DNA of 64,000 nt from contig CAVOXO010000009.1 of the NCBI GenBank assembly GCA_963700425.1, forward strand, positions 20,171-84,170. The letters run 5' to 3'. Positions within the stretch are counted from its first letter, which is position 1. Each line of letters opens with the position of its first letter. Of this stretch, positions 1 to 8,029 are shown in pieces. The notes below the pieces were generated by a model that ran no database searches, was not told the origin of the DNA, and saw only the letters and a program-made list of their open reading frames with translations. Made by a program: the position numbers and the translations under genes. The DNA comes from CAVOXO01 sp963700425 (GTDB lineage Bacteria > Actinomycetota > Acidimicrobiia > Acidimicrobiales > Microtrichaceae).

Positions 1-2164
1 TCTCCACTGCCCCGTCACCGTCGAGGTCCGCGACCACCGGCGCGCCGATGCCGACCGCATCGTGGGCCGGTTCGATCCCGTCGTCGGCCGCGGCGCCCGA
101 TCCCACCGGCCACCACTGCGACACCGGGGTCGTCTGTGGCCATCCGGCGATGTCGGACCCGGAGGAGTCGAACACGTGCACCGTCCCGTCGTCGGTGGCG
201 ACCACCAGCTCGTCGCCGGGCCGACGGTCGACCGCCGCGAACACCGGGCTGGAGGCACCCGCGCCATCGATCCGCCGGATCGACGCCAGATCGGGGTCGT
301 CGTGGACGAACACCTGCCTCTGAGCCACCCCCTGACGCCCCTCGGCATCGGTCACCACGATCCGGACCCGGACCGCGAACCGATCCTGCTCAGGGCCGGC
401 TGGTGTCCCCGAGGGTCCGGTTCCCCTGTCGGGGAGGGCGGCGGCGATGTCGGCCAGGCTCACCGACCCGAGCACGCCACTGCGTTCGCCGCGCAGCGAG
501 GTTCCCGCACCGATCGTCGTCCAGCGGTCGGCGCCAGGGTGCGGGGGTGGTTGGAGCCCCGTCGTCCATTCCACTCGATAGTCGAAGTGGTCCGAACGGT
601 GGGCTGCGACGGTCCCCGTGATGTCGAGGGATCCCGCCACGCCCATCACGTCGTAGACCTCGGGGGAGGTCATGTCCGCCTCAGGGGGGATCTCGCCCGC
701 CTCGACCGCCCGAAGTGCCTCGAACGTGTTCACCCGGCCGAATCCCGTGGTCGCGTCCCATCCCGGTGTCGTCGGGTACCGCCAGAACCCCGGGGTGGCC
801 TGTTCGTTCGCCGGTTCACCAGGAGCGGGAGTGGCGAAGTCGATGTCATCCGCGGTGCCGCGGAGCAACTGGGCGACCTCGTTCGCCGACAGCACGTTGG
901 CACCGGCGGCGGCCGCCCCGAGTGACGGATGGGCGGGGATGCCGACGTCGCGGGCCACCGACTCGATCAGGCCGACCATGCCGGCGGACAGTCCGGTCGC
1001 CTCCGACGAGCAGCTGTCGGACGGCACCGTCACCCAGGTGATGCCGCCGAAGTTCGTGCACCCGTTGAGCGCGAGGTAATCCCCGTCCAGGAGGTCGGGG
1101 CCTCCCAGGTCACCGAGGAAGCCGAATCGATTGGTGATGGAGTTGACCGGGATCGTGTGTTCGAGGATCGCGGGCAGGTTGCCGTGCTGGGATGCCTCGT
1201 CGGCCATCGAGGCCACGATCGGGATTCCTCGCCGGTAGGCGGCGTCGATGGCCCGTTGGGCAACCGAGGGGTTGTTGAGCGCCCCGAGCGCTTCCTGGAC
1301 GACGTCGGCGCCCGAATCGACCGCGAAGAGGACTCCGGCGGCGAACCGGTTGCCGTCCGCGATGAAGGAGTCCCCCACTCTGATCGGCAGGAACCGACAC
1401 TCGGGGCAGGTCCCGACGGCTCCCCCGTTGCCGTCCGTCGCCGTGGAGTCCTTCGCCTCACCGGTTCCGTGTCCATAGTCCACGTCGTCGAGGGGGTTGT
1501 TGTCGCCGAAGAGGAAATCCCACCCCGAGATGTCGTCGATGTACCCGTTGCCGTCGTCGTCGGTGCCGTCGGAGAACGCGGGGGCCAGGATCAGGTCCTC
1601 GGGATCCATCAAGCCGTTGCGGTTCAGATCCGACACACGCGGATCGTCGGCGTAGTCGGCGATGGAGAACCGACCGTCTCCGTTGGCGTCGTGATCGAGG
1701 TGGCCGAGCGGCGGTGGCAGCTCGCCGGAGTTCAACCACGCCGCGTCGGCGAGGTCGACCATGGCGTCGCCTCGCCACTCGATACCCGAGTCGAGAACCG
1801 CGATCAGCACGTCAGATCGGCCGAGTGAGAGGCCCCAGGCCAGATCGAGAGCCGGACCACGCTGGCCACACAGGTGGTGTCGTAGGCGCTCGCGAGAGCC
1901 GCTGCGGGTCGAGGTGATGCGATGGTCGCGGGTGTCGGGGTCGACGTCGAGGGGAAGCCGAGAGGGGTCGACGCCGTCGTAGCGCCACGACTCGCAGTCG
2001 AGGAACCCGGGTCGGTCGACATCGCGACCGAGAATCTGTCGCGGCGTCGGTGCGGCCGCGGTGACGTCGCCGGTTCCGGGGGAGACCGCCGGCGCAACAG
2101 GCACGCAGGCGGCCACGATGACCAGAACGCCGGCCACCATCGACATTCGTCGAGCCCACCGCAT
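1..2164 (-). CDS. S8 (subtilisin-like) serine protease lipoprotein, C-terminus cut by window edge
   Basis: Secreted, probably lipid-anchored protease. Seen: an ATG at 2164 opens a frame that runs off the left edge. Residues 1-20 form a signal peptide ending in a lipobox-like VAAC. The catalytic triad of family S8 is visible as Asp125 in AVLDSGIEW, His232 in DYGHGTG and Ser393 in ATGLSAGM. The usual GTSxA around the serine is altered to TGLSA, though the spacing fits. Between Asp and His lies an insert with several EF-hand or dockerin-like calcium loops (DHDANGDG, DLNRNG, DDDGNG). After the protease domain come repeats of FG-GAP character (for example VVADLDGDG near position 20). Known of the family: Ca2+-dependent extracellular proteolysis. 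The substrate is unknown. The gene reads away from the small membrane gene at 2325. Confidence 0.85.
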   Translation of the reverse strand, partial: MRWARRMSMVAGVLVIVAACVPVAPAVSPGTGDVTAAAPTPRQILGRDVDRPGFLDCESWRYDGVDPSRLPLDVDPDTRDHRITSTRSGSRERLRHHLCGQRGPALDLAWGLSLGRSDVLIAVLDSGIEWRGDAMVDLADAAWLNSGELPPPLGHLDHDANGDGRFSIADYADDPRVSDLNRNGLMDPEDLILAPAFSDGTDDDGNGYIDDISGWDFLFGDNNPLDDVDYGHGTGEAKDSTATDGNGGAVGTCPECRFLPIRVGDSFIADGNRFAAGVLFAVDSGADVVQEALGALNNPSVAQRAIDAAYRRGIPIVASMADEASQHGNLPAILEHTIPVNSITNRFGFLGDLGGPDLLDGDYLALNGCTNFGGITWVTVPSDSCSSEATGLSAGMVGLIESVARDVGIPAHPSLGAAAAGANVLSANEVAQLLRGTADDIDFATPAPGEPANEQATPGFWRYPTTPGWDATTGFGRVNTFEALRAVEAGEIPPEADMTSPEVYDVMGVAGSLDITGTVAAHRSDHFDYRVEWTTGLQPPPHPGADRWTTIGAGTSLRGERSGVLGSVSLADIAAALPDRGTGPSGTPAGPEQDRFAVRVRIVVTDAEGRQGVAQRQVFVHDDPDLASIRRIDGAGASSPVFAAVDRRPGDELVVATDDGTVHVFDSSGSDIAGWPQTTPVSQWWPVGSGAAADDGIEPAHDAVGIGAPVVADLDGDGAVE

Positions 2165-2324
2165 TCCCGAACCCCCCGATTCGTTCCCGCGCCCGATGGT
2201 CGCGGCTGCGCTACGTTTCGTCTCCGAGTGCTATCGCACTTCAGGCGGGCTGTCCACGCCCGTACCCCATCTGCCGACGGCACGGCACGCGGGCTCGGAC
2301 CGGCCACGAAAGGAGAGCGCGATC

Positions 2325-2636
2325 GTGAACCGCCGCCGAGCCCTGCTCGCCATCACGGCAGTGGTCGGCGCGTTGGTCGCAGCCGCGCTCACGGTCACCG
2401 ACATCCGGTTCGAGGACCGCACCTGCGGGTCGGCCATGATCGCCACCGATCCTTCACGACTCGTGGTGCTGAGCGGGGACGCCGCCATCGACGACTTCGA
2501 AGGTGAGCGATTGTCGGGGTCGTGCCACCGCCGCGTCCTCGAGAGACGATTCGTCGTGCTCGTTCCGCTCACGGTGACGGCCGTGTGCGCCTACCTGGCG
2601 CGACGCGAGCAACCGGGCGGAGCGTTGGGAACGTAG
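2325..2636 (+). CDS. Small membrane protein of unknown function
   Basis: I do not recognise this 103-residue protein. The GTG at 2325 is chosen because a good ribosome binding site (aaaggagag, about 2309-2317) precedes it; longer in-frame starts lack one. Two hydrophobic segments are seen, one at residues 7-24 and one near residues 76-92. The loop between them holds two cysteines (RTCGS and SGSCH) that could form a disulfide outside the membrane. The last residues are charged. The gene is divergent from the subtilisin-like gene, with a shared upstream region of about 160 bases. Confidence 0.5.
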   Translation: MNRRRALLAITAVVGALVAAALTVTDIRFEDRTCGSAMIATDPSRLVVLSGDAAIDDFEGERLSGSCHRRVLERRFVVLVPLTVTAVCAYLARREQPGGALGT

Positions 2637-2681
2637 GCGTACCGACGTCCGGTCTCCGTGACCCACCCCCGACGCCGGGCG

Positions 2682-3284
2682 TCACCCCACGATGGTCGGG
2701 AGCGGGAATCGGGGACCCAGGGGTCGTACCAGGGCCTCGTCGATCAGGGCGGGGTCGACGGGAATCTCCGCGACCTCCAGGTCGGCGGTGGCGGAACCGC
2801 CCATGACGATCCGAATGCGAGCCGAAGTGCACGCGGCCAGCGGATAGAAACGATCGCCGGTCTTGGAGGGAAAGGCCACGAGAAGCTCCCCCTCGCTGAC
2901 CGACCCCTCGGGGAGGAACCCGGCCGGCTCCCAGGTCGACCCCAGGTGCCATTCACCCGGATCGGGGCTCTCGTCACAGATGAGGCCGACCTCGGGATTG
3001 GTAGCGTCGTGGTCCGAGGCGTTGCTGCTCCGGACGACCAGACGAAGCCTCGGGAACGCGCTGTCGGAGCGGTCGTACGCCTCGATCGATCGAACCTCGA
3101 TCTCGATGCCGTCGGACACCAGGGAATCGCCGACATCGGCGGGCCGGGCGTCGGGAAGGCCGACCGGCGGGTCCTCGGCTCCCTCCGAGCCGTCGACCGC
3201 CGACGTGCAGGCCGACGTCATCATCGCGGTGGCTGCCAGGGCCGCAGCCACGACGAGGTGACCATGGACGACCCGTCGACTCAC
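2682..3284 (-). CDS. Lipoprotein of unknown function
   Basis: A 200-residue predicted lipoprotein. The GTG at 3284 overlaps the stop of rlmB (GTGA), which decides the start over the longer open frame. A hydrophobic signal segment at residues 8-28 ends in the lipobox TSAC, followed by a short acidic linker. The rest is a compact beta-rich domain of about 150 residues with segments such as RLRLVVRSSNASDH and two cysteines (GLICDES, LAACTS). I recognise no family. It is the last gene of the ispDF-rlmB run, and its overlap with rlmB implies joint translation. Confidence 0.6.
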   Translation of the reverse strand: MSRRVVHGHLVVAAALAATAMMTSACTSAVDGSEGAEDPPVGLPDARPADVGDSLVSDGIEIEVRSIEAYDRSDSAFPRLRLVVRSSNASDHDATNPEVGLICDESPDPGEWHLGSTWEPAGFLPEGSVSEGELLVAFPSKTGDRFYPLAACTSARIRIVMGGSATADLEVAEIPVDPALIDEALVRPLGPRFPLPTIVG

Positions 3285-4333
3285 CCGTTCACCGTATCGC
3301 CGCCGCGCCGTCGTACGACTTCGTAGCAGCCGAGCGCTCCTGCCGTGGCGACGTTCAGCGACGAGAGCTTCCCCCGGAGCGGGATGTGGACGACCGAGTC
3401 GCAGCGCGAACGGACCAGACGCGACAGCCCAGTTCCCTCGGCACCGAGCACGAGACACACCGGCTCGGCCGAGAGGGCGAGGTCATGGAGCGACGTCTCC
3501 CCGGCGGCGTCGAGACCGACGATCCACACTCCGGCGGCGGCGAGGCGGGACAACGCCGCCGGCAACCCGCCGACGACGGCCATCGGTACGTGTTCGACCG
3601 CACCCGCGGCCGCCTTGGTCACCGTGGGGGTCACGTGGACCGCCCGGTGGCGGGGAAGCACCATCCCGGTGACGCCCGCGCATTCGGCGGTGCGGACCAG
3701 CGCGCCGAGATTCCCCGGGTCGGTCACACCGTCGACCGCCAGGAGGAACGGGGAGGTCACCGACGTCAACTCGTCGAGGGTGGCCTCGGGAAGCGGCGCC
3801 GCCGTGGCGATGACGCCCTGCGAGCCGTCGGTGTGGGCCTCGGCGTCATGGCGACGGCGGGAGATCTCTCGAACCGGGACCTTCAGATCGCGGGCCAGCT
3901 CGACGATGTCGTCGACGATGTCGGCGTGGTCCATCTCGGCGGCGATCAACACCTCCGAGGTTCGCCTCCTTCCTGCCAGCAGCAGTTCCCGGACCGCGTG
4001 TCGACCCTCGACCTGGGTTCCCCCGAGGCCTCTGTCCGAGCGCGTCTTCTTCGCCGGGCGTCGGGCCGGAACCCCTGGCTTCCCTCGACCCGCCGACCCG
4101 CGGCGGCCTGGTGGCCCGGCGCGACCCGAGCCGCCGCCGCGGCCCGACGAACCACCCCGACCCGGCGACGACCCACTGCGTCCCGATGAACCTCCACGAC
4201 CCGGTGACCCGGTACGACCCGAACCCGAGCCGCGGCCGGCCGCGGGAGATCGCCCGTCACCGCCCGACGGGGCACCGCCCGAACGGCCACCACTTCGCGA
4301 ACCGGAACCCGACGGCTTCTTCCGGCCACTCAT
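3281..4333 (-). CDS. rlmB: 23S rRNA 2'-O-methyltransferase, SpoU/TrmH family, with long disordered N-terminus
   Basis: Methylates a ribose of a conserved guanosine in 23S rRNA, using S-adenosylmethionine. About residues 110-350 are the typical RlmB/TrmH protein: an L30e-like substrate-binding part (EGRHAVRELL) followed by the SPOUT knot with the signatures VTDPGNLGALVRTAECAG, LVLGAEGTGLS and LSSLNVATAGAL. Residues 1-100 are an unusual tail of Gly, Ser, Arg and Pro with repeats such as SPGRGGSSGR. Tails of this kind exist in actinobacterial homologues, and this one is long. The ATG at 4333 overlaps the ispDF stop (ATGA). The gene lies between ispDF and a lipoprotein gene in one transcription unit. 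Confidence 0.92.
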   Translation of the reverse strand: MSGRKKPSGSGSRSGGRSGGAPSGGDGRSPAAGRGSGSGRTGSPGRGGSSGRSGSSPGRGGSSGRGGGSGRAGPPGRRGSAGRGKPGVPARRPAKKTRSDRGLGGTQVEGRHAVRELLLAGRRRTSEVLIAAEMDHADIVDDIVELARDLKVPVREISRRRHDAEAHTDGSQGVIATAAPLPEATLDELTSVTSPFLLAVDGVTDPGNLGALVRTAECAGVTGMVLPRHRAVHVTPTVTKAAAGAVEHVPMAVVGGLPAALSRLAAAGVWIVGLDAAGETSLHDLALSAEPVCLVLGAEGTGLSRLVRSRCDSVVHIPLRGKLSSLNVATAGALGCYEVVRRRGGDTVNG

Positions 4334-5442
4334 GACGGATCACCCCATCGGATCAAGGCCGTCGCGGTGGCCGCAATGCCCTCACCCCTGCCGAGACCAC
4401 CGATCCCCTCGGCCCGACGCCCCTTCACGGTCACCGGGGCGCCGACGACCGCGGTCAACGCCGACTGCATGGCCTCCCGGTGGGGAGCGAGCCTCGGCTT
4501 TTCACAGATCACCGAGCAGTCGATGTTGACCACCGCCCAACCGGCGGAGTGGAGACGGCCGACGACGTCGGCGAGGATTCCCATCGAGTCGGCACCGGCG
4601 TGGACGGGGTCGGTGTCGGGAAACAGTTGCCCGAGATCGCCGAGGGCGGCGGCGCCCAACAGGGCCTCTGCACAGACGTGAGCGATCACGTCACCGTCGC
4701 TGTGCCCGGCGAGACCCTGCTCACCGCCGAAGTGCACGCCGCCGAGGATCAGAGGCGTGTCGTCGCCGTCGTCGGCGAATCGATGGATGTCGAAGCCGTT
4801 CCCGACTCTGAGGTTCATCGTTCGGTCTCCTGTGATCGCAGCCGCAACCAACAGATCGACGGGCTCGGTGACCTTGAGATTGGCACGCTCCCCCTCGACC
4901 AGCACAACCCGGCCGCCGGCGGCCTCGACGAGCGACGCGTCATCGGTCGCCTCCGGTGCGGTGGCGTGGACCCCACGCAGAACCGAGCATCGGAAGACCT
5001 GAGGTGTCTGGACCGCCGCGACCAGGTCGCGATCGAGATGACCGCCGGAGCGGTAGCGAAGGGTGTCGACCGGTGAGACGACCGGGACGGCGGCGTCGGC
5101 CCCGTCGCGCACCGCACCCACGACGCGGGCGAAGAGATCGGCCGTCGCGAGCGGCCGGGCGGCGTCGTGGACCGCGACGATCGTCGCCTCCGCCGGCACT
5201 GCGGCCAGACCGGCCCGCACCGACTCCGAACGCGTGGCACCACCCCGAACCACCGTTGCCCCCTCGATCTCGATGCCGTCGACCGACGGGACGACAGCGA
5301 CCACTCCCTCCGACACCGTCGCGGCAGCAGCCGTCGCGTGGTCGATGACCCGCCTGCCGCTCAGAGGGACGAACTGCTTGAGACCACCGAAACGCGAACC
5401 CGTGCCCCCCGCCACCACGATGCTCCACACGATCTCCGACAC
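4330..5442 (-). CDS. ispDF: Bifunctional IspD/IspF enzyme of the MEP isoprenoid pathway
   Basis: Carries two steps of the methylerythritol phosphate pathway in one chain. The N-terminal half (about residues 1-210) is IspD (MEP cytidylyltransferase), with VVAGGTGSRFGGLKQF for CTP binding, VVRGGATRSESVRAGL and VHDAARPLA. The C-terminal half (about 212-370) is IspF (MECDP synthase), with the metal site GNGFDIHRF, LAGHSDGDV and LFPDTDP and the closing VTVKGRRAEG. The GTG at 5442 is chosen because it sits just before the first conserved strand (SEIVWSIVVAGG). Further upstream starts add only unconserved residues. Fused IspDF is common in proteobacteria; many actinobacteria have separate genes. It is followed directly by rlmB, with no cysS between them. 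Confidence 0.93.
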   Translation of the reverse strand: MSEIVWSIVVAGGTGSRFGGLKQFVPLSGRRVIDHATAAAATVSEGVVAVVPSVDGIEIEGATVVRGGATRSESVRAGLAAVPAEATIVAVHDAARPLATADLFARVVGAVRDGADAAVPVVSPVDTLRYRSGGHLDRDLVAAVQTPQVFRCSVLRGVHATAPEATDDASLVEAAGGRVVLVEGERANLKVTEPVDLLVAAAITGDRTMNLRVGNGFDIHRFADDGDDTPLILGGVHFGGEQGLAGHSDGDVIAHVCAEALLGAAALGDLGQLFPDTDPVHAGADSMGILADVVGRLHSAGWAVVNIDCSVICEKPRLAPHREAMQSALTAVVGAPVTVKGRRAEGIGGLGRGEGIAATATALIRWGDPS

Positions 5443-5527
5443 GACGGGCGACGTTATCGCCCTCACGACGAAAGGACACCCGGGCCCTCTCGGCCCATTC
5501 GGGGAGAGCGACACCGGCCGACCCAGC

Positions 5528-5533
5528 TACATT
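5528..5533 (+). promoter_or_regulatory. -10 box TACATT for leaderless Crp-family gene
   Basis: TACATT lies 7 nt before the GTG at 5541, so transcription should start at or next to the start codon. No Shine-Dalgarno sequence can fit. This is the pattern of actinobacterial leaderless genes. Confidence 0.5.
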
Positions 5534-5540
5534 CGACCCC

Positions 5541-6200
5541 GTGATCGACGTCGAGCTCCTGAGATCCATATCCCTGTTCGAGTCCCTCGACGACGACGTC
5601 CTCGAAGGGCTGCTCTCATCGGCACGCGAGATACCCCTCGTCCGTGGTGACGTGCTGTTCGAGGAGGGTGCCGACGCCCAGAGCATGTACGTCATCGAAT
5701 CCGGTCGGATCGCCATCTCGAACAAGTCGTTCGACGGACGCGAATCGATGGTGGCCTTGATGAAACGGGGCGACCTTTTCGGAGAGATGAGTCTCTTCGA
5801 CAGCCTGGGGCGCTCCACCGAGGCGCGGGCGCTCGAGACCTCCATCGTGGTGGCGCTGCCGTATCAACCGCTGCGTGAACTGTGGGAAACCGAGCCGCGC
5901 CACCTGTGGCCTCTGGTCCGACTCCTGACGGGCCGGATCCGGGCGATGGACGCGGCCCTCGCCGACGCCTTCTTCCTCGACGTGACCGGGCGGACGGCGA
6001 AACACCTCCTCGAGATGGCCGGGGACGTCGACGAGTTCGAGATCCCCATCACCCAGGAGGAGCTGGCGGGTCTTGTGGGAGCGTCGCGCGAACGCGTCAA
6101 CAAGGCACTCTCGAGCTTCGTCCGCCTCGGGTGGATCGAGCAGTCCGACCGGACCTACACCATCCTCAAGCGGCGCGAACTCGAGATCCGATCCATGTGA
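5541..6200 (+). CDS. Crp/Fnr-family transcriptional regulator
   Basis: A 219-residue cyclic-nucleotide-binding-type regulator of usual length. Residues 1-115 are the cNMP-binding barrel (LFEEGADAQSMYVIESG, and GDLFGEMSLFD at the phosphate-binding cassette). A dimer helix follows, then a winged helix at about 150-215 with the recognition helix in VGASRERVNKALSSF. The phosphate-cassette sequence is FGEMSLFD followed by LGRSTEARA. The Arg-Ser/Thr pair of cAMP-binding members is partly present, so nucleotide binding is plausible but not certain. GTG start with a -10 box immediately upstream. Divergent from ispDF. GlxR/Crp-like proteins of actinobacteria are the closest family I can name. Confidence 0.87.
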   Translation: MIDVELLRSISLFESLDDDVLEGLLSSAREIPLVRGDVLFEEGADAQSMYVIESGRIAISNKSFDGRESMVALMKRGDLFGEMSLFDSLGRSTEARALETSIVVALPYQPLRELWETEPRHLWPLVRLLTGRIRAMDAALADAFFLDVTGRTAKHLLEMAGDVDEFEIPITQEELAGLVGASRERVNKALSSFVRLGWIEQSDRTYTILKRRELEIRSM

Positions 6201-6251
6201 TCGTGGCGGCCGCGACGCGGCTCGACCGGATGGGGTGGGCCGATCCGGCTG

Positions 6252-6905
6252 TCAGCTCGATGACAGGAACGCCTCGGCCCTCGCCCAGGCGTCGGCCGCG
6301 TCCACTGCACGGAAGTTCTCACGGGTGGGGTCCTGAGCCCAGCCGTGGCCGGCGCCGGGGTAGACGACCGTGTCCACACCGAGGGCGACGATCTCCTCGA
6401 TGTGGTCCGGTGGACACCAGGGGTCGTCGGTTCCGAAGATGCACATGAGGTCGTCGGGTCGGCGAGCGACCACGTCGATGGCATCGGACTGACCGTCGCC
6501 CTTCCAGCCCTCCGGCACCCGCACCATGCCGTAGAAGGCCGCGGCACGGCGGAATCGAGGTGACGCGAGCGACTTCATCGCGTACATGCCTCCCATGCAG
6601 AATCCCAGGACCGACACGTTGCCCACACCGCACACGTCGGCCGCGGCCTCGGCATCCGCCAGCTTGTCCCCATCGTCGAAGAGGCGGGCGCGCTCGTGCC
6701 GCTCGTCGAGGGCCATGTCCTCGTCGCCAGGGAACATCTCGATCGCGCAGACGGTCCAGTCGTGCGAGTCGGCCAGGCGGGCGCAGTGTTCGTCGAAGAC
6801 CGTCCGGAGTCCGAAGATGTCGGGCCAGACCACGAGGCCACCGACCGCAGGGCGGGACGGTCGGGCCAGCTCCGCCCGCGTCCCCGTGGACAGGTCGATC
6901 CGCAC
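6252..6905 (-). CDS. Dienelactone-hydrolase-family protein
   Basis: An alpha/beta hydrolase of 217 residues. The nucleophile elbow is GFCMGG, with a cysteine as in dienelactone hydrolase. The other triad members fit Asp in FGTDDPW and His in GAGHGW. N-terminal VVWPDIFGLR matches the family start. Known members hydrolyse dienelactones or other small esters. The real substrate here is unknown. It starts 9 bases after the disA stop on the same strand, so it is probably the second gene of a disA operon. That is an unusual partner for a c-di-AMP synthase and gives no clear hint of function. Confidence 0.85.
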   Translation of the reverse strand: MRIDLSTGTRAELARPSRPAVGGLVVWPDIFGLRTVFDEHCARLADSHDWTVCAIEMFPGDEDMALDERHERARLFDDGDKLADAEAAADVCGVGNVSVLGFCMGGMYAMKSLASPRFRRAAAFYGMVRVPEGWKGDGQSDAIDVVARRPDDLMCIFGTDDPWCPPDHIEEIVALGVDTVVYPGAGHGWAQDPTRENFRAVDAADAWARAEAFLSSS

Positions 6906-6914
6906 CGTTCCGAC

Positions 6915-7985
6915 CTACTGGTAGCCGTCGAGGATCGACGATTCGGCGATCTGCTCGAGCGCCGACTTGATGTTCTGGGCCTTGGCGTCGCCCACTCCCT
7001 CGACGGACGCCAGCGACTCCACCGAGGCACGGAGGATCTTGTCGAACGCTCCGAACTCCTCGACGATCCGTCCCACGGTGACGTCATCGAGCCGGGGCAC
7101 TTTCGACAGCATCCGATAGCCGCGGGGCTGGAGGTTTCCGTCGACGTCACCCGCTCCCGACAGGTGCAGGGTCGCGGCGACCGCCTCGGTGTCGAGCAGA
7201 TCCTCGGTCTCGAGGTCGGACAGGGTGGCCATGGCCTGTTCCAGGTTCCAGGTCGCGTCGGGCTGGAAATAGTCGAGCAGGACCATCCGGCGACCGTCCT
7301 CGACGCCAGCCATGAGTTCCCTGAGCTGCAGCCGGACGAGGCGACCGTCGGCGCCGAGCTCCACGAGATAGCGCTCGATCTCCTCGGCGATCCGCACGAC
7401 TATCTCGGTTCGCTGCAACAACAGGACCACGTCGCCGACCGTGACCAGGTCCTCGACCTCGAGGGTCGAGAGCGACGAGATCACCTCGTTGAGGCGCACC
7501 TTGTAGCGCTCGAGGGTCTGGATGGCCTGATTGCACCGGCTGAGGATGGCCGGAATCGGTTCGAGCTGATGCTTGACATCGTGCGTGTAGACCGTCAGGA
7601 CGGCCATGTCCTCCGACACCGAGATGACGGGGACGCCGATGGAGCGGGCGACCCGTTCCGCGGTGCGGTGTCGGGTGCCCGTCTCGGTGGTCGGCGTATT
7701 GGGATTGGGCACCAGGTGGACGTTCGCCCGGGCGATCCGCGACGCGTCGGAGGCAAGGATGATCGCCCCGTCGGTCTTGGCGAGCTCGGAGAGCCGCTGA
7801 GGGCTGAACGCGGCATCGAGGAGGAATCCGCCGGAGCAGATGTTGAGGACCTCGGGCCCGTCGCCCACGACGATCAGGGCCCCCATCGAGGCCTTGATGA
7901 TGCGATCGAGGCCCTCGCGCAGCGGTTGGCCGGGCGCGACCGTGGCCAACGCGTCCAACATCTCCTTGCTGCGTCGTGCGGCCAT
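6915..7985 (-). CDS. disA: DNA integrity scanning protein, diadenylate cyclase
   Basis: Makes the second messenger c-di-AMP from two ATP and reports DNA lesions. The 356-residue protein has full length: the N-terminal DAC domain (about 1-150) with the catalytic motifs DGAIILASD and GTRHRTAER, a helical linker, and C-terminal helix-hairpin-helix repeats (about 285-345, VPRLDDVTVGRIVEEFG and VEGVGDAKAQNIKSAL) that bind branched DNA. ATG at 7985 with a TAGACT box 6 nt before it. It lies next to radA, transcribed in the same direction upstream. The pairing of disA and radA is conserved in Gram-positive bacteria. Confidence 0.95.
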   Translation of the reverse strand: MAARRSKEMLDALATVAPGQPLREGLDRIIKASMGALIVVGDGPEVLNICSGGFLLDAAFSPQRLSELAKTDGAIILASDASRIARANVHLVPNPNTPTTETGTRHRTAERVARSIGVPVISVSEDMAVLTVYTHDVKHQLEPIPAILSRCNQAIQTLERYKVRLNEVISSLSTLEVEDLVTVGDVVLLLQRTEIVVRIAEEIERYLVELGADGRLVRLQLRELMAGVEDGRRMVLLDYFQPDATWNLEQAMATLSDLETEDLLDTEAVAATLHLSGAGDVDGNLQPRGYRMLSKVPRLDDVTVGRIVEEFGAFDKILRASVESLASVEGVGDAKAQNIKSALEQIAESSILDGYQ

Positions 7986-7991
7986 CGACCG

Positions 7992-7997
7992 AGTCTA
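7992..7997 (-). promoter_or_regulatory. -10 box TAGACT for leaderless disA
   Basis: On the minus strand TAGACT is followed by 6 nt and the disA ATG at 7985. There is no room for a Shine-Dalgarno sequence. Confidence 0.5.
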
Positions 7998-8029
7998 CCG
8001 GGCCACGCGCGTCGGCGATCGGGGAGCGA

